From the NCBI GenBank assembly GCA_028287465.1, contig JAQBPO010000010.1, forward strand, positions 1 to 64,000: 64,000 bases of DNA, written 5' to 3'. The translations under genes and the position numbers were made by a program. Positions 43,804-51,498 of this stretch are shown here, piece after piece. The notes under the pieces were generated by a model that was not told where the DNA came from, ran no database searches, and saw nothing but the letters and a program-made list of their open reading frames with translations. How positions within the stretch are numbered: the first letter of the stretch is position 1; the number at the start of each line of letters is the position of its first letter. This stretch comes from Fibrobacterota bacterium. Its GTDB lineage: Bacteria; Fibrobacterota; Fibrobacteria; UBA11236.

Positions 43804-44493
43804 ATGAAAACTCTCAAAGCTGTCGTCCTCTCCATCATTGCCCTTTCAATGTCTACACTGGCGACACCCATTTTCTACCAATTTAAAGGAGTAGTTACCG
43901 AATCAAACGTCACGGATCGACAAGTGGGAAGCGAGGTCCAATACGTTTTTATGCTGGACTTTCAAGAGTTTGGCCTATTTTACGACTACACTGGAAGGAG
44001 TGATCCACGTTACCCCACTTTGATAAGGGCGGAAAACTATGGCCCGTACCAACAGCGGGGATATCTCGCTGAGTACGCAGGTGGAAATGTGATTCCATTC
44101 TCAGAAGGAAGTGCAAGTTCCGGATCGCATTATGGGTATGACAACTGGTTTTCCGGGAATGTGTCAAGTTACCTTCAGACGGATTATGGTAGTCCTACAC
44201 AAAATGGAAAAATTGGATTGGGTAATACCGGAAGTCACGCACATGACTGGAAAATCGTACCGAGTCCATACAGCTTGGACACGGTCCACGCTCCAATTTG
44301 GCATGTTGGACAAAATGACTTCTACGGCATCAACAGTAATGGTGCAGGCGATGTTGTTAGATCCCAACTGACTTTGTGGTCTATTTCTATGGATAACCCT
44401 GCTCCAGCTGTTCCTGAACCGTCTACCTTTGCTTTGATGGGGTTCGGTCTAATTGGACTTTTCACGGTATTCAAGAAGTTGAAGAAGGTCTAA
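43804..44493 (+). CDS. PEP-CTERM sorting-domain secreted protein 2
   Basis: A 229-residue protein (240 if ATG 43771 is used) with a signal peptide (VVLSIIALSMSTLATP). The mature start FYQFKGVVTESNVTDRQVGS and SEVQYVFMLDFQ are followed by the C-terminal VPEPSTFALMGFGLIGLFTV with basic KKLKKV tail. It is strongly similar to the next gene, especially in VVTESNV.DR, NTGSHA.D, P.WHVGQ.DFYG.N.NG and LTLWSIS.DNP. It is preceded by AGGTTTC-TTTTG-GAAACCT (43725-43743), a perfect 7-bp hairpin. Confidence 0.88.
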   Translation: MKTLKAVVLSIIALSMSTLATPIFYQFKGVVTESNVTDRQVGSEVQYVFMLDFQEFGLFYDYTGRSDPRYPTLIRAENYGPYQQRGYLAEYAGGNVIPFSEGSASSGSHYGYDNWFSGNVSSYLQTDYGSPTQNGKIGLGNTGSHAHDWKIVPSPYSLDTVHAPIWHVGQNDFYGINSNGAGDVVRSQLTLWSISMDNPAPAVPEPSTFALMGFGLIGLFTVFKKLKKV

Positions 44494-44497
44494 ACCA

Positions 44498-45286
44498 TTG
44501 GGTATCATTCAAACTGTGAATAAAGCCAAGTTGGTATTCATTTCCATCCTCGGCCTCGCCATGACCTCCATGGCGACTCCCATGTACTATGCCTCCATGG
44601 ATGTTGTTCCCGATTACTACTTCTCCATGGCAAACCCCATTTACTACCAGTTCAAAGGTGTTGTGACCGAATCAAACGTCGCGGATCGATCTTTGGGAAG
44701 CGAGGTACAGTACGTTTTCGTGATGGACTTTCAGAGGTTTGGTCTTCAAGTCTTCGTGGAAAATGTGAATTATCCGGAACACTGGTATACGCACTACAAT
44801 CCGCTCGGGGGGTCATTTTCCTCTATTGGAGATCCTCTGTTTCGTGAATGGGCGGCTGAGTTTGTCGGTGGAGATGTTGTTCCTATCTCTGAAGGTAGTG
44901 CAGAGCGTTCAATAGGAGATTTTTTTGGAAATGACATGTTGCAGAGTGGAAGGATTACTAGCGGAATAAGTACAGACTATGGCGACCCTGTACAAAAAGG
45001 GCGTGTTTCCGTGAGTAACACTGGGAGTCACGCACTTGACCGACATTTCATACCTGATCAAAATACCATGGACACGGCGCGCATTCCCCTATGGCATGTT
45101 GGACAGAGCGACTTCTATGGCGTTAATACGAATGGTAGAGGTGATATTGTTAGGACCCAGCTAACCCTTTGGTCAATCTCAATTGATAACCCAGTTCCCG
45201 CTGTTCCTGAACCTTCAACGGTTGCTCTAATGGGGCTGGGTCTAGTCGGACTCTTCACCGCATACCGGAAGTCGAAGAAAGCTTAG
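44498..45286 (+). CDS. PEP-CTERM sorting-domain secreted protein 3
   Basis: A 262-residue paralogue of the preceding gene, starting 4 bp after its stop, so the two are co-transcribed. Signal helix LVFISILGLAMTSMA, mature YYQFKGVVTESNVADRSLGS and C-terminal VPEPSTVALMGLGLVGLFTA plus RKSKKA. Start is TTG 44498 or GTG 44516. An insertion of about 20 residues after the signal (YYASMDVVPDYYFSMANP) repeats the YY motif, suggesting a small internal duplication. Confidence 0.87.
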   Translation: MGIIQTVNKAKLVFISILGLAMTSMATPMYYASMDVVPDYYFSMANPIYYQFKGVVTESNVADRSLGSEVQYVFVMDFQRFGLQVFVENVNYPEHWYTHYNPLGGSFSSIGDPLFREWAAEFVGGDVVPISEGSAERSIGDFFGNDMLQSGRITSGISTDYGDPVQKGRVSVSNTGSHALDRHFIPDQNTMDTARIPLWHVGQSDFYGVNTNGRGDIVRTQLTLWSISIDNPVPAVPEPSTVALMGLGLVGLFTAYRKSKKA

Positions 45287-45309
45287 GGCAGATGGACAAA
45301 GGGTATGGC

Positions 45310-46197
45310 ATGATTCGATTTATTCTGTTATTTGCAGCTTCAAGTGCATTTGGGGCTGGATATTGTGACCTAATCGGGACCGAAATTTATGCTCAAGACA
45401 AGGTTGGGACCTTTCTTGGAGTGGTGACGGACAACCCCTATTTATCGGAATCCATCACAAATCAGTATGGGACCTATGGATCGAAGTACAATGCTAAAAG
45501 TGTTTTAAACGAGTACGGTTCCTTTGGCGGGAAGTATTCTTCTCACAGCCCGTACAATCCATATACGACAACCCCTCCAGTCTTGATGGAATTTGATGCA
45601 ATCTCCAAGAAGTACGCCCCTGTGGCCTACTTAACGAAAAACAAATACATCGGCGGGGTAATAGCCGACCCTGATTTGCTTTTTGCGACACTCCTCTCAG
45701 GTGATTGCGGCGGGATCTATAACCCCCCAACCATTACGAAAGCGGATTTGATCGTGGACTCTTTGGAAGCATTCCTTTCAGATGACAAAGATTCGATTTA
45801 TGTTTCCTACATCGTTGCGAACATAGGGACTCTTAATTCTTCCGCATTTTCGGTTGGCGTGGCTGTAAGGAACTCTAGGTCGGATACGGTTAAGTTTCCA
45901 CCAATTCTTCCCAACAAGTACCTCGGTGATTTTCGGGGCTTCAAGATAACTGAGGACACTACAAGGATCGGCATTTTTGCTGACTTTTTTGATTCAACCG
46001 TCGAATTCTTGGAGGACAATAACCTCGCCTTTGCGGACTATTTGACTCCAAAAACAACTTCGGCAAGAATTCAATTCCGGTCTAAAGTGTCTTCGATTCC
46101 CAAGGAATTCAACATCCTTGGGCGCAAATCCCTCGGTTCCAAGACAATTACACTCAACCGCAAGCTCCAGGCTGGTTTATTTCGATTCTCCGAATAG
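45310..46197 (+). CDS. Secreted protein with YG-repeat segment and CARDB-like domain
   Basis: A 295-residue protein. The signal peptide MIRFILLFAASSAFGA is followed by a segment with NQYGTYGSKYN, NEYGSFGGKYSS and SPYNPYTTTPP, the pattern of a widespread bacterial family with N-x-YG-x-YGSxYS repeats. The C-terminal half (about 140-250) looks like CARDB adhesion: KADLIVDSLEAFL, VSYIVANIGTLNSSAFSVGV and FFDSTVEFLEDNN. It lacks a PEP-CTERM signal although it follows two genes that have one. ATG 45292 is an alternative. Confidence 0.75.
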   Translation: MIRFILLFAASSAFGAGYCDLIGTEIYAQDKVGTFLGVVTDNPYLSESITNQYGTYGSKYNAKSVLNEYGSFGGKYSSHSPYNPYTTTPPVLMEFDAISKKYAPVAYLTKNKYIGGVIADPDLLFATLLSGDCGGIYNPPTITKADLIVDSLEAFLSDDKDSIYVSYIVANIGTLNSSAFSVGVAVRNSRSDTVKFPPILPNKYLGDFRGFKITEDTTRIGIFADFFDSTVEFLEDNNLAFADYLTPKTTSARIQFRSKVSSIPKEFNILGRKSLGSKTITLNRKLQAGLFRFSE

Positions 46198-46304
46198 GTA
46201 GTGAGCAATAACCCGGTCTAAATGGGTCAACTTAGTTCAGGGGCCTGATCACTTTTGACGTTTCGCACCAAAGCGGCCCACTCAGGGAGGGGCACCCTTT
46301 TGGA

Positions 46305-46791
46305 TTAAGGTAGGTTAAGTGTTCCATGGGCAAGGACGTGATCGATAGCCACTGTTACCAAGTCGGGCCATTCACTATGACCGGGGAAGTAGGGGCCAAA
46401 ATGGTTATGCCCTCGAAGGCGGGTGTATTGTGCTACAACGTCAGAGAGTGGCACTTGGACAGGTTTTAGGAATGGTTCCATGGGGCCAGCGATTGAAGCC
46501 ACTGAGGGATCTTTCTTTGCTTCCCCTAGGTCTCCGGTACGGTTCAAGAACGCTGCCCCATGCCCTCCTAGGGTGCCTGAAAAGGGCTTTTACTGCCCTT
46601 CCAACCCACTTTAAGGATAGCTGTCTTCGCGGTTTGTCGTTTAGCTTGTCCAGGAAAATGAAATCGTGAACCCCAAGGGCTACGCTATGTAACTGGGGGT
46701 CCTTGGTGCATATGCCGTAGACAAGCGGTTTCCCGATGTAGGGGAGGGCTTTATTTTCCCTAATGCAATTTTCGTTGAAGATGCGGGCCAT
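46305..46791 (-). pseudogene. Probable frameshifted gene at the right end of the island
   Basis: Two overlapping minus-strand frames look like halves of one protein. The first, from ATG 46791, reads MARIFNENCIRENKALPYIG and IFLDKLNDKPRRQLSLKWVG. A second frame, from about 46565 to 46305, reads HGAAFLNRTGDLGEAKKDPS and GHNHFGPYFPGHSEWPDL. Joining them needs one frameshift near 46560-46600. No family recognised; sequencing error cannot be excluded. Confidence 0.4.
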
Positions 46792-46905
46792 GATACCTTG
46801 TCTGGACTACGGAATAACTACCGGTGTCCTGTTTCGTTTTCGGTTTCATAGGCTGTCTAAATCGTGGAATTATCGCTGAAAACAAGGTTGTGGCCTACTC
46901 TCCTA

Positions 46906-46957
46906 TCATTCGTAATGAGTAGGTCATCGGTTCAATTCCGGTAAGTGGCTCTCTTTT
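46906..46957 (+). repeat. attR: right 52-bp direct repeat (tRNA-Thr 3' fragment)
   Basis: An exact copy of 41115-41166 without the tRNA 5' half, so it is not a functional tRNA. It marks the right end of the island; GC-rich host sequence resumes after it. Confidence 0.9.
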
Positions 46958-47097
46958 CCTCCTCCCTTCGGTGCTCGGCCCTTAGCGGGCCTAGGCAAGC
47001 CTCCGGCTGGCATATTCTGCAACGTTCCCGGGCTTCCCCCGACTTACCTCTCGTGGCGCATAATCCCAACTATCCCGCCCCACGAAAGGACCTCTCC

Positions 47098-47439
47098 ATG
47101 AAGACGACCTCCCAGACCCTCGCCCATCTCGCCATCGTCGGCATCGCCGCCGGCTTCCTGTCCAATGCCGCCTTCGCCGGCGACAAGGACGCCATGCCCG
47201 CGAAGGACAAGGATACCTCCATGAGCAGCCCCGCTCCCGGTGACTCCGCCATGGCCACCCCCCATGAACACGGATGCAAAGGCATGAACGAATGCAAAGG
47301 CATGGGCGGCTGCAAGATGTCCAAGAAGGATCTCAAGAAAGCCGCCAAGAAGATGGAGATGGGTATGGACAAGGCCGGGAAGGCCCATGATTGCAAAGGC
47401 AAGAACGAGTGCAAGGGCCTGGGAGGCTGCAAGGGCTGA
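47098..47439 (+). CDS. Small exported Cys-rich protein with CKG repeats
   Basis: A 113-residue protein: signal peptide (1-27, ending AFA), an acidic Asp/Met/Pro/Ser linker and two Cys-rich modules, HGCKGMNECKGMGGCK and HDCKGKNECKGLGGCKG, around a Lys/Met helix (KKDLKKAAKKMEMGMDKAG). Each module has three regularly spaced Cys. Such Cys-Lys-Gly repeats occur in small exported proteins, some modified by MNIO (DUF692) enzymes to copper-handling peptides. No such enzyme gene is next to it, so that link is only a possibility. ATG 47098 follows GAAAGGA. Confidence 0.75.
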   Translation: MKTTSQTLAHLAIVGIAAGFLSNAAFAGDKDAMPAKDKDTSMSSPAPGDSAMATPHEHGCKGMNECKGMGGCKMSKKDLKKAAKKMEMGMDKAGKAHDCKGKNECKGLGGCKG

Positions 47440-47535
47440 AGGTCGTGGAACCATTCCCTTTCGGGGATGCCGGCTCCGCGATTGATGCGGGGCCATTCCA
47501 ATTCCAGCCTTATCGGCTGGACCCCGAGACCGGAC

Positions 47536-49122
47536 CTAACGACCGGGAATCGGGGACGAAGCCCGGCCGGCCGCATTCCAGGTGAGGCTGGCCTTCGCGT
47601 CCGCACCGGCTCCTGAATGGCGGAAGGTGATCCCGCCATTAAGACCTTCGCGCATCGGGATCAGGGATGCTTCCCCATGGCCGCGGCCCATCCAGCGGGC
47701 CAGCACGCCGGTGATGTTGTAGAGGAAGGTCGGCGCATCGGCGTTCACGGTGATGAAATTCCCGTCCGCCAGGGATTTGATGGGTTTGCCCAGGATGGTC
47801 AGGTTCTCGATGGTGACGCCGGTGACCCGGTGGCTCCCGTCGAAGCCGCTGATGCGGTTCCGCAGGGTGCGGCCGCCGGTCATGTTGATGTTCTTGAAGG
47901 TCACGTTGTTGACCTTACCGCGTTCCGCATCCTGGGTCCATACGCCCGTCCCGATCCAGATGTCGATCAGCAGGTTGTCCTCCTGGACATTGTTCAGCCG
48001 GGCGTCCTCCACCCGGATGTCCTCGTAATGGATGTCCGAGATGGTGGCGCGGTCGCCTACGTGTATGCTCATGACCGGCTTATGGAAGGCGTGGATCACG
48101 TCGATGTTCTTGAAGGTGATGTTGCTGATGACGTCGGAGCGGGTCTCGTAGCCGATCTCCATGGACTGGGCCAGATCGGTCCAGATGGTGCATCCCTGGA
48201 AGGCGATGCCGTTGCTGTTGCCGGTATTATCGGTCTTGACGCACAGGCAATCGTCCCAGGCGCGCACGAAGCATCGGTCCACGGTCGAATTCTGGCAACC
48301 CACGAAATCCATGCCGTCCGAGTTGGGGCGCGCCCCGATGATCTTCACGTCATTGATATGCATCCCGGTGGTCTGGCGCGTATTGATGTTCCAGGTGGGC
48401 GAATCGAACAGGATGATCCCGTTCAGGTTGATGTTGCTGCTGCCGCTGTGGACGTTGATCAGGTTCTGCCAGCCCTTGTCGCGCGGTATCTTGCCGCCGT
48501 TCAGGATGCCGCGCCCGCGAACGGTGGCGTTGTTGATGCTTCCGCCGCGGATGGCCCCGTATACCATGGCGCCGCCGGCGATGTAGATGGTCTGGCCTGT
48601 GCCCAGGTTCATTTCCCCCGCGTCATGGACGCCGGGCCCGAAATAGCGGACGTTCGCGTCCCCGTTATGCGCGGGATTGGCCTCGATGGAATCGGCGAAC
48701 AAATGCAGGGCGCGGTTGGGGAGGTTGTTCAACTCCAGGGTGAGATGACCGGGTTTGGTCAGGGTGAAGGTCAGCTTGTCGCCGGAAATGGTCGGTTGCA
48801 CTCCGTAGGACAAGGGACGGATGACGGCGGTGGTGATGGCGACGCCCGGGGCCGTAACGGTCACGGTGACGGAACCGGAGAAATCGAAGTAGGAAACCGG
48901 GGTTGTGGCCAGGGTAGGGGTGAGGCTGAACACGCGGTTGAAGTTGACGGGCGCTTCGTAGACGAAGACGGCCTGTCCGTCGGCCGTCACCTGGCGGTCC
49001 GAAGCTTGCGTGATCCCGGGAGGCCCGGGATAGAGGACGACCTTGGCCGCGGCCTGGCCGATGAGAGCGGTCGAGGCCAGCGCGATGAGTCCCGCGAGTC
49101 CCGAAACGGACCGTTCCTTCAT
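47536..49122 (-). CDS. Secreted parallel beta-helix glycoside hydrolase (GH28/GH49-like)
   Basis: A 528-residue protein with a signal peptide (LIALASTALIGQAAA). An N-terminal beta-sandwich (about 30-170) precedes a right-handed beta-helix (about 190-480). Catalytic-looking motifs are PNSDGMDFVGCQNSTVDRCF and WDDCLCVK, matching the NxDG and DD motifs of polygalacturonase-type enzymes; the YFGPGVHDAGEMNLGTGQTI block resembles GH49 dextranases. Likely substrate is a plant or microbial polysaccharide such as pectin or dextran. No C-terminal sorting domain. ATG 49122 has GGGGG upstream. Confidence 0.75.
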   Translation of the reverse strand: MKERSVSGLAGLIALASTALIGQAAAKVVLYPGPPGITQASDRQVTADGQAVFVYEAPVNFNRVFSLTPTLATTPVSYFDFSGSVTVTVTAPGVAITTAVIRPLSYGVQPTISGDKLTFTLTKPGHLTLELNNLPNRALHLFADSIEANPAHNGDANVRYFGPGVHDAGEMNLGTGQTIYIAGGAMVYGAIRGGSINNATVRGRGILNGGKIPRDKGWQNLINVHSGSSNINLNGIILFDSPTWNINTRQTTGMHINDVKIIGARPNSDGMDFVGCQNSTVDRCFVRAWDDCLCVKTDNTGNSNGIAFQGCTIWTDLAQSMEIGYETRSDVISNITFKNIDVIHAFHKPVMSIHVGDRATISDIHYEDIRVEDARLNNVQEDNLLIDIWIGTGVWTQDAERGKVNNVTFKNINMTGGRTLRNRISGFDGSHRVTGVTIENLTILGKPIKSLADGNFITVNADAPTFLYNITGVLARWMGRGHGEASLIPMREGLNGGITFRHSGAGADAKASLTWNAAGRASSPIPGR

Positions 49123-49217
49123 GTATCCCCCTTGTCGAAAAGTGACCAATCTATGGGTGGAACTTATCCCGTCTCCGGGGATACCGCCTGACGGGGGAGG
49201 CGGGGTAAGGTAAATTG

Positions 49218-49237
49218 GGTTCTCTGCGGAGAGAACC
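49218..49237. promoter_or_regulatory. GTTCTC hairpin copy 1
   Basis: GGTTCTCT-GCGG-AGAGAACC is a perfect 8-bp stem with a 4-nt loop. It lies between the divergent glycosidase and SGNH/TPR genes, 52 bp before the latter's start. Related copies occur at 51381, 54346 and 60191. Confidence 0.6.
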
Positions 49238-49288
49238 TTTCCCGAAAAGCCCGCCTGCGGGGCCCGGAAGGGGCCTTAGTTTGCGGGT

Positions 49289-51364
49289 ATGGGGAATATG
49301 GCCGAGGGTGGAGACACGGGTAAAGGACAGGTAAAAAACGGCCCCAAGCTCCCGTTTCTGGGCGCTGCTCTGCTTTCCATCTGCCTTTTCTTCCCCGCCC
49401 TGGAAGGCCTTCTCAAGGTTTGCGGTTACGGGTATCATGGCGGATACCTCTTGCCGTTGTCCCGGGACGGTAAGCGGTACGGAATGGTCAATCCCTCCCA
49501 TCTTCGCGCCTTTTTTCCGGGACGGTTGGTTCCATATGCCGATCCAGTCTTGATTCCGGATCGGAAGGATTCCGGCGTCTACCGGATCTTCATCCTCGGC
49601 GAATCCGCCGCCGCGGGGACGCCGGACCCGTCCTTCGGGTTCTCCCGCATGCTGGAGCGCATGCTCGAAGCCCGCCATGCCGGTATCCGTTTCGAAGTGT
49701 TCAACCTGTCCGTAACGGCCATCAACTCCCACGTGCTGCTTTCCATGGCCAAGGAGGCGGCCCGCCATCGGCCGGATCTTTTCATCGTCTACATGGGCAA
49801 CAACGAGGTCATCGGCCCTTTCGGTCCCGGCACCGTATTCGTTCCCTTCTTGGGCCGGAATGCCTTCATCCGGCCGGTGGCGGCCCTCAGGGCCACGCGC
49901 ACGGGGCAACTTCTCGAGGGGTTCCTGGCCGGGATGCGCGGATCCGCGGGAGGAGCCCCGCAGAAATGGGCGGGCATGGAAATGTTCCTTTCCCGCACGG
50001 TCACCCGGGACGACCCCCGCCTGCCGACCGCCTACGCGAATTTCCGGGGCAACCTGGAAGGGATCGTGGCTGCCGCCCGCTCCTCGGGGGCCCAGGTGAT
50101 CGTCGCCACCGTGGCCACGAACCTCCGGGACAACGCGCCCTTCGCCTCGAGCCATCGCGCCGGGATCTCTCCGACGGACAGTCTGGCGTGGAGCGCCCTG
50201 TTCGACTCCGCTGCCGTTTTGGCCCAAGCGGGCCAGGCTGAAAGCGCCCTATCCGCATTCCGGCGGGCCGCGGCCATCGACGATCGGCCGGCGGAAATCC
50301 ACTTCCGTCTGGGACGCCTCTTGCTCGGAATGGACCGGCCCGGCGAAGCCGCCATCGAGTTCCAATTCGCCGAGGACGGGGACGCCTTGCGCTTCCGGGC
50401 GGATTCCCGCATCAACGGCGCCATCCGGGAAACGGCGCGCGCGCATGGCCCCGGGCGGACGGGGGGCGTATGGCTCGCGGACGCGGACAGCGTCTTCCGC
50501 GCCAACGCGCCGGATCATGCGCCGGGACGGGAGTTCTTCTACGAGCATGTCCATCTCCGGCACGAAGGCAACCACCTCCTCGCGGGCCTGATGGTGCCGT
50601 TCGTGGATTCGGCCCTGGCCGCGACCGGACGGTTACCGGAAACCAGGGGATCCGTTCCCGGCCCGGAAGCGGTCCGCCTTTCCCTGGCCCTGACGGGTTG
50701 GAACAAATTGGGAATGGCGGAAAAGATCCTGGCCCTGGCGGAGCGGCCGCCCTTCGCCGGAACCAGCGACCATGCCGAAAGGGTCGCCCTCCTTAAGCAC
50801 GAAGTGGATTCCCTTCAGGTCTATGCGTCCAACGATTCCCTGCAGACGGCTTTGGCGGAATACCAGGAAGCCATCGGATCCCATCCGGACGACGCCTATC
50901 TGCATCGCAATCTCGGCGAACTGTTCTATGCCTGCGATTACCTCCCCGAGGCGGCGGACGCCTTCCGGAAGGCCTTGGATATCCTGCCCCAGGACTCGCG
51001 CACCAGCCAACGCCTGGCCCGGACCCTGATCGAACTCAAGGACGCGCCGGCCGCCATCCTGGAGTACCGGAAGGCCCTGGCGTTCTCTCCGCGTTCCGGA
51101 GAACTCCATAACGGCCTGGCCAATGCCCTGGCCGGAATGGGAGAACATGCCGAGGCCGTCCGGCATTACCGGGAGGCCTTGAAAGGGGAATCACCCCTTC
51201 CCGAGGTCCGCTTCAATCTGGCGCGGACCTATATTGCCCTGGGAAAGGCCTCCGAAGCGGTTGCGCAATTGGAGGCGGCTCTCATGCAGGAACCCGGTTT
51301 CGAGGCCGCGGCCCGCGAATTAAGGCGCCTGAAGGCGGCGGGAGCCAAGGGGAACGGCCCCTAG
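49289..51364 (+). CDS. Membrane-anchored SGNH-hydrolase/TPR protein
   Basis: A 691-residue protein with one N-terminal transmembrane helix (about 22-42, FLGAALLSICLFFPALEGLL). The following SGNH/GDSL-like domain has FILGESAAAGTPD (catalytic Ser), IVYMGNNEVIGPF (block with Asn) and EFFYEHVHLRHEGNH (Asp-x-x-His replaced by Glu-His-x-His). A TPR-like stretch (SALSAFRRAAAIDDRPAEIH) is inserted inside the hydrolase domain, and a longer TPR array (about 520-690) follows. Such proteins often act in surface polysaccharide O-acetylation; that is an inference. The start codon could lie a few residues downstream (MAEGG). Confidence 0.8.
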   Translation: MGNMAEGGDTGKGQVKNGPKLPFLGAALLSICLFFPALEGLLKVCGYGYHGGYLLPLSRDGKRYGMVNPSHLRAFFPGRLVPYADPVLIPDRKDSGVYRIFILGESAAAGTPDPSFGFSRMLERMLEARHAGIRFEVFNLSVTAINSHVLLSMAKEAARHRPDLFIVYMGNNEVIGPFGPGTVFVPFLGRNAFIRPVAALRATRTGQLLEGFLAGMRGSAGGAPQKWAGMEMFLSRTVTRDDPRLPTAYANFRGNLEGIVAAARSSGAQVIVATVATNLRDNAPFASSHRAGISPTDSLAWSALFDSAAVLAQAGQAESALSAFRRAAAIDDRPAEIHFRLGRLLLGMDRPGEAAIEFQFAEDGDALRFRADSRINGAIRETARAHGPGRTGGVWLADADSVFRANAPDHAPGREFFYEHVHLRHEGNHLLAGLMVPFVDSALAATGRLPETRGSVPGPEAVRLSLALTGWNKLGMAEKILALAERPPFAGTSDHAERVALLKHEVDSLQVYASNDSLQTALAEYQEAIGSHPDDAYLHRNLGELFYACDYLPEAADAFRKALDILPQDSRTSQRLARTLIELKDAPAAILEYRKALAFSPRSGELHNGLANALAGMGEHAEAVRHYREALKGESPLPEVRFNLARTYIALGKASEAVAQLEAALMQEPGFEAAARELRRLKAAGAKGNGP

Positions 51365-51380
51365 GACGATCCGATGGGGG

Positions 51381-51404
51381 TTCTCCAAAGGGTGAACCCT
51401 TTGG
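51381..51404. promoter_or_regulatory. GTTCTC-type hairpin copy 2 (variant)
   Basis: CCAAAGGG-TGAA-CCCTTTGG is a perfect 8-bp stem (51385-51404), directly preceded by GGGGTTCT. The block GGTTCTC...GAACCCTTT resembles the other hairpin copies. No T-tract follows, but it may also end the preceding transcript. Confidence 0.45.
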
Positions 51405-51470
51405 TCGCCCGGGGAGTGGAAAGGGGTGTCGGAATGGGTTTCCACCCGTACATTTTGATAGAATACGAGG

Positions 51471-51491
51471 ATAAGGATAGCATGTCCTTAT
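51471..51491. promoter_or_regulatory. Operator-like palindrome before the TIGR02147 gene
   Basis: ATAAGGA-TAGCATG-TCCTTAT is a perfect 7-bp inverted repeat centred about 18 bp before the start codon. It is in an AT-rich stretch (TTTTGATAGAATACG) that could be the -10 region. It fits an autoregulatory operator. Confidence 0.55.
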
Positions 51492-51498
51492 AAAGCCA

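Larger units (their letters stand above)
41115..46957. mobile_element. tRNA-Thr-associated genomic island, 5.8 kb
   Basis: The segment is bounded by exact 52-bp direct repeats made of the tRNA-Thr 3' part plus TCTCTTTT. Codon and base use inside are clearly more AT-rich than on either side (stretches such as 42480-42560). It carries a HEPN-like gene, PEP-CTERM paralogues, a CARDB protein and two broken genes. No integrase, transposase or plasmid gene was found, so the mobilising enzyme is either lost or supplied in trans. Confidence 0.8.
46198..47097. other. Right end of the island and host junction
   Basis: 900 bp between the CARDB gene and the CKG-repeat gene. It contains the frameshifted frame above and the attR repeat (46906-46957). 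After attR, about 140 bp of GC-rich host sequence contain the promoter region of the next gene, with no identified element. Confidence 0.6.

Noticed and set aside
46906-46957. Second tRNA-Thr gene
   Set aside because: Only the 3' part is present; acceptor 5' strand and D arm are missing.
47617-49191. 524-codon plus-strand frame
   Set aside because: Antisense to the beta-helix glycosidase, whose signal peptide and motifs are clear.
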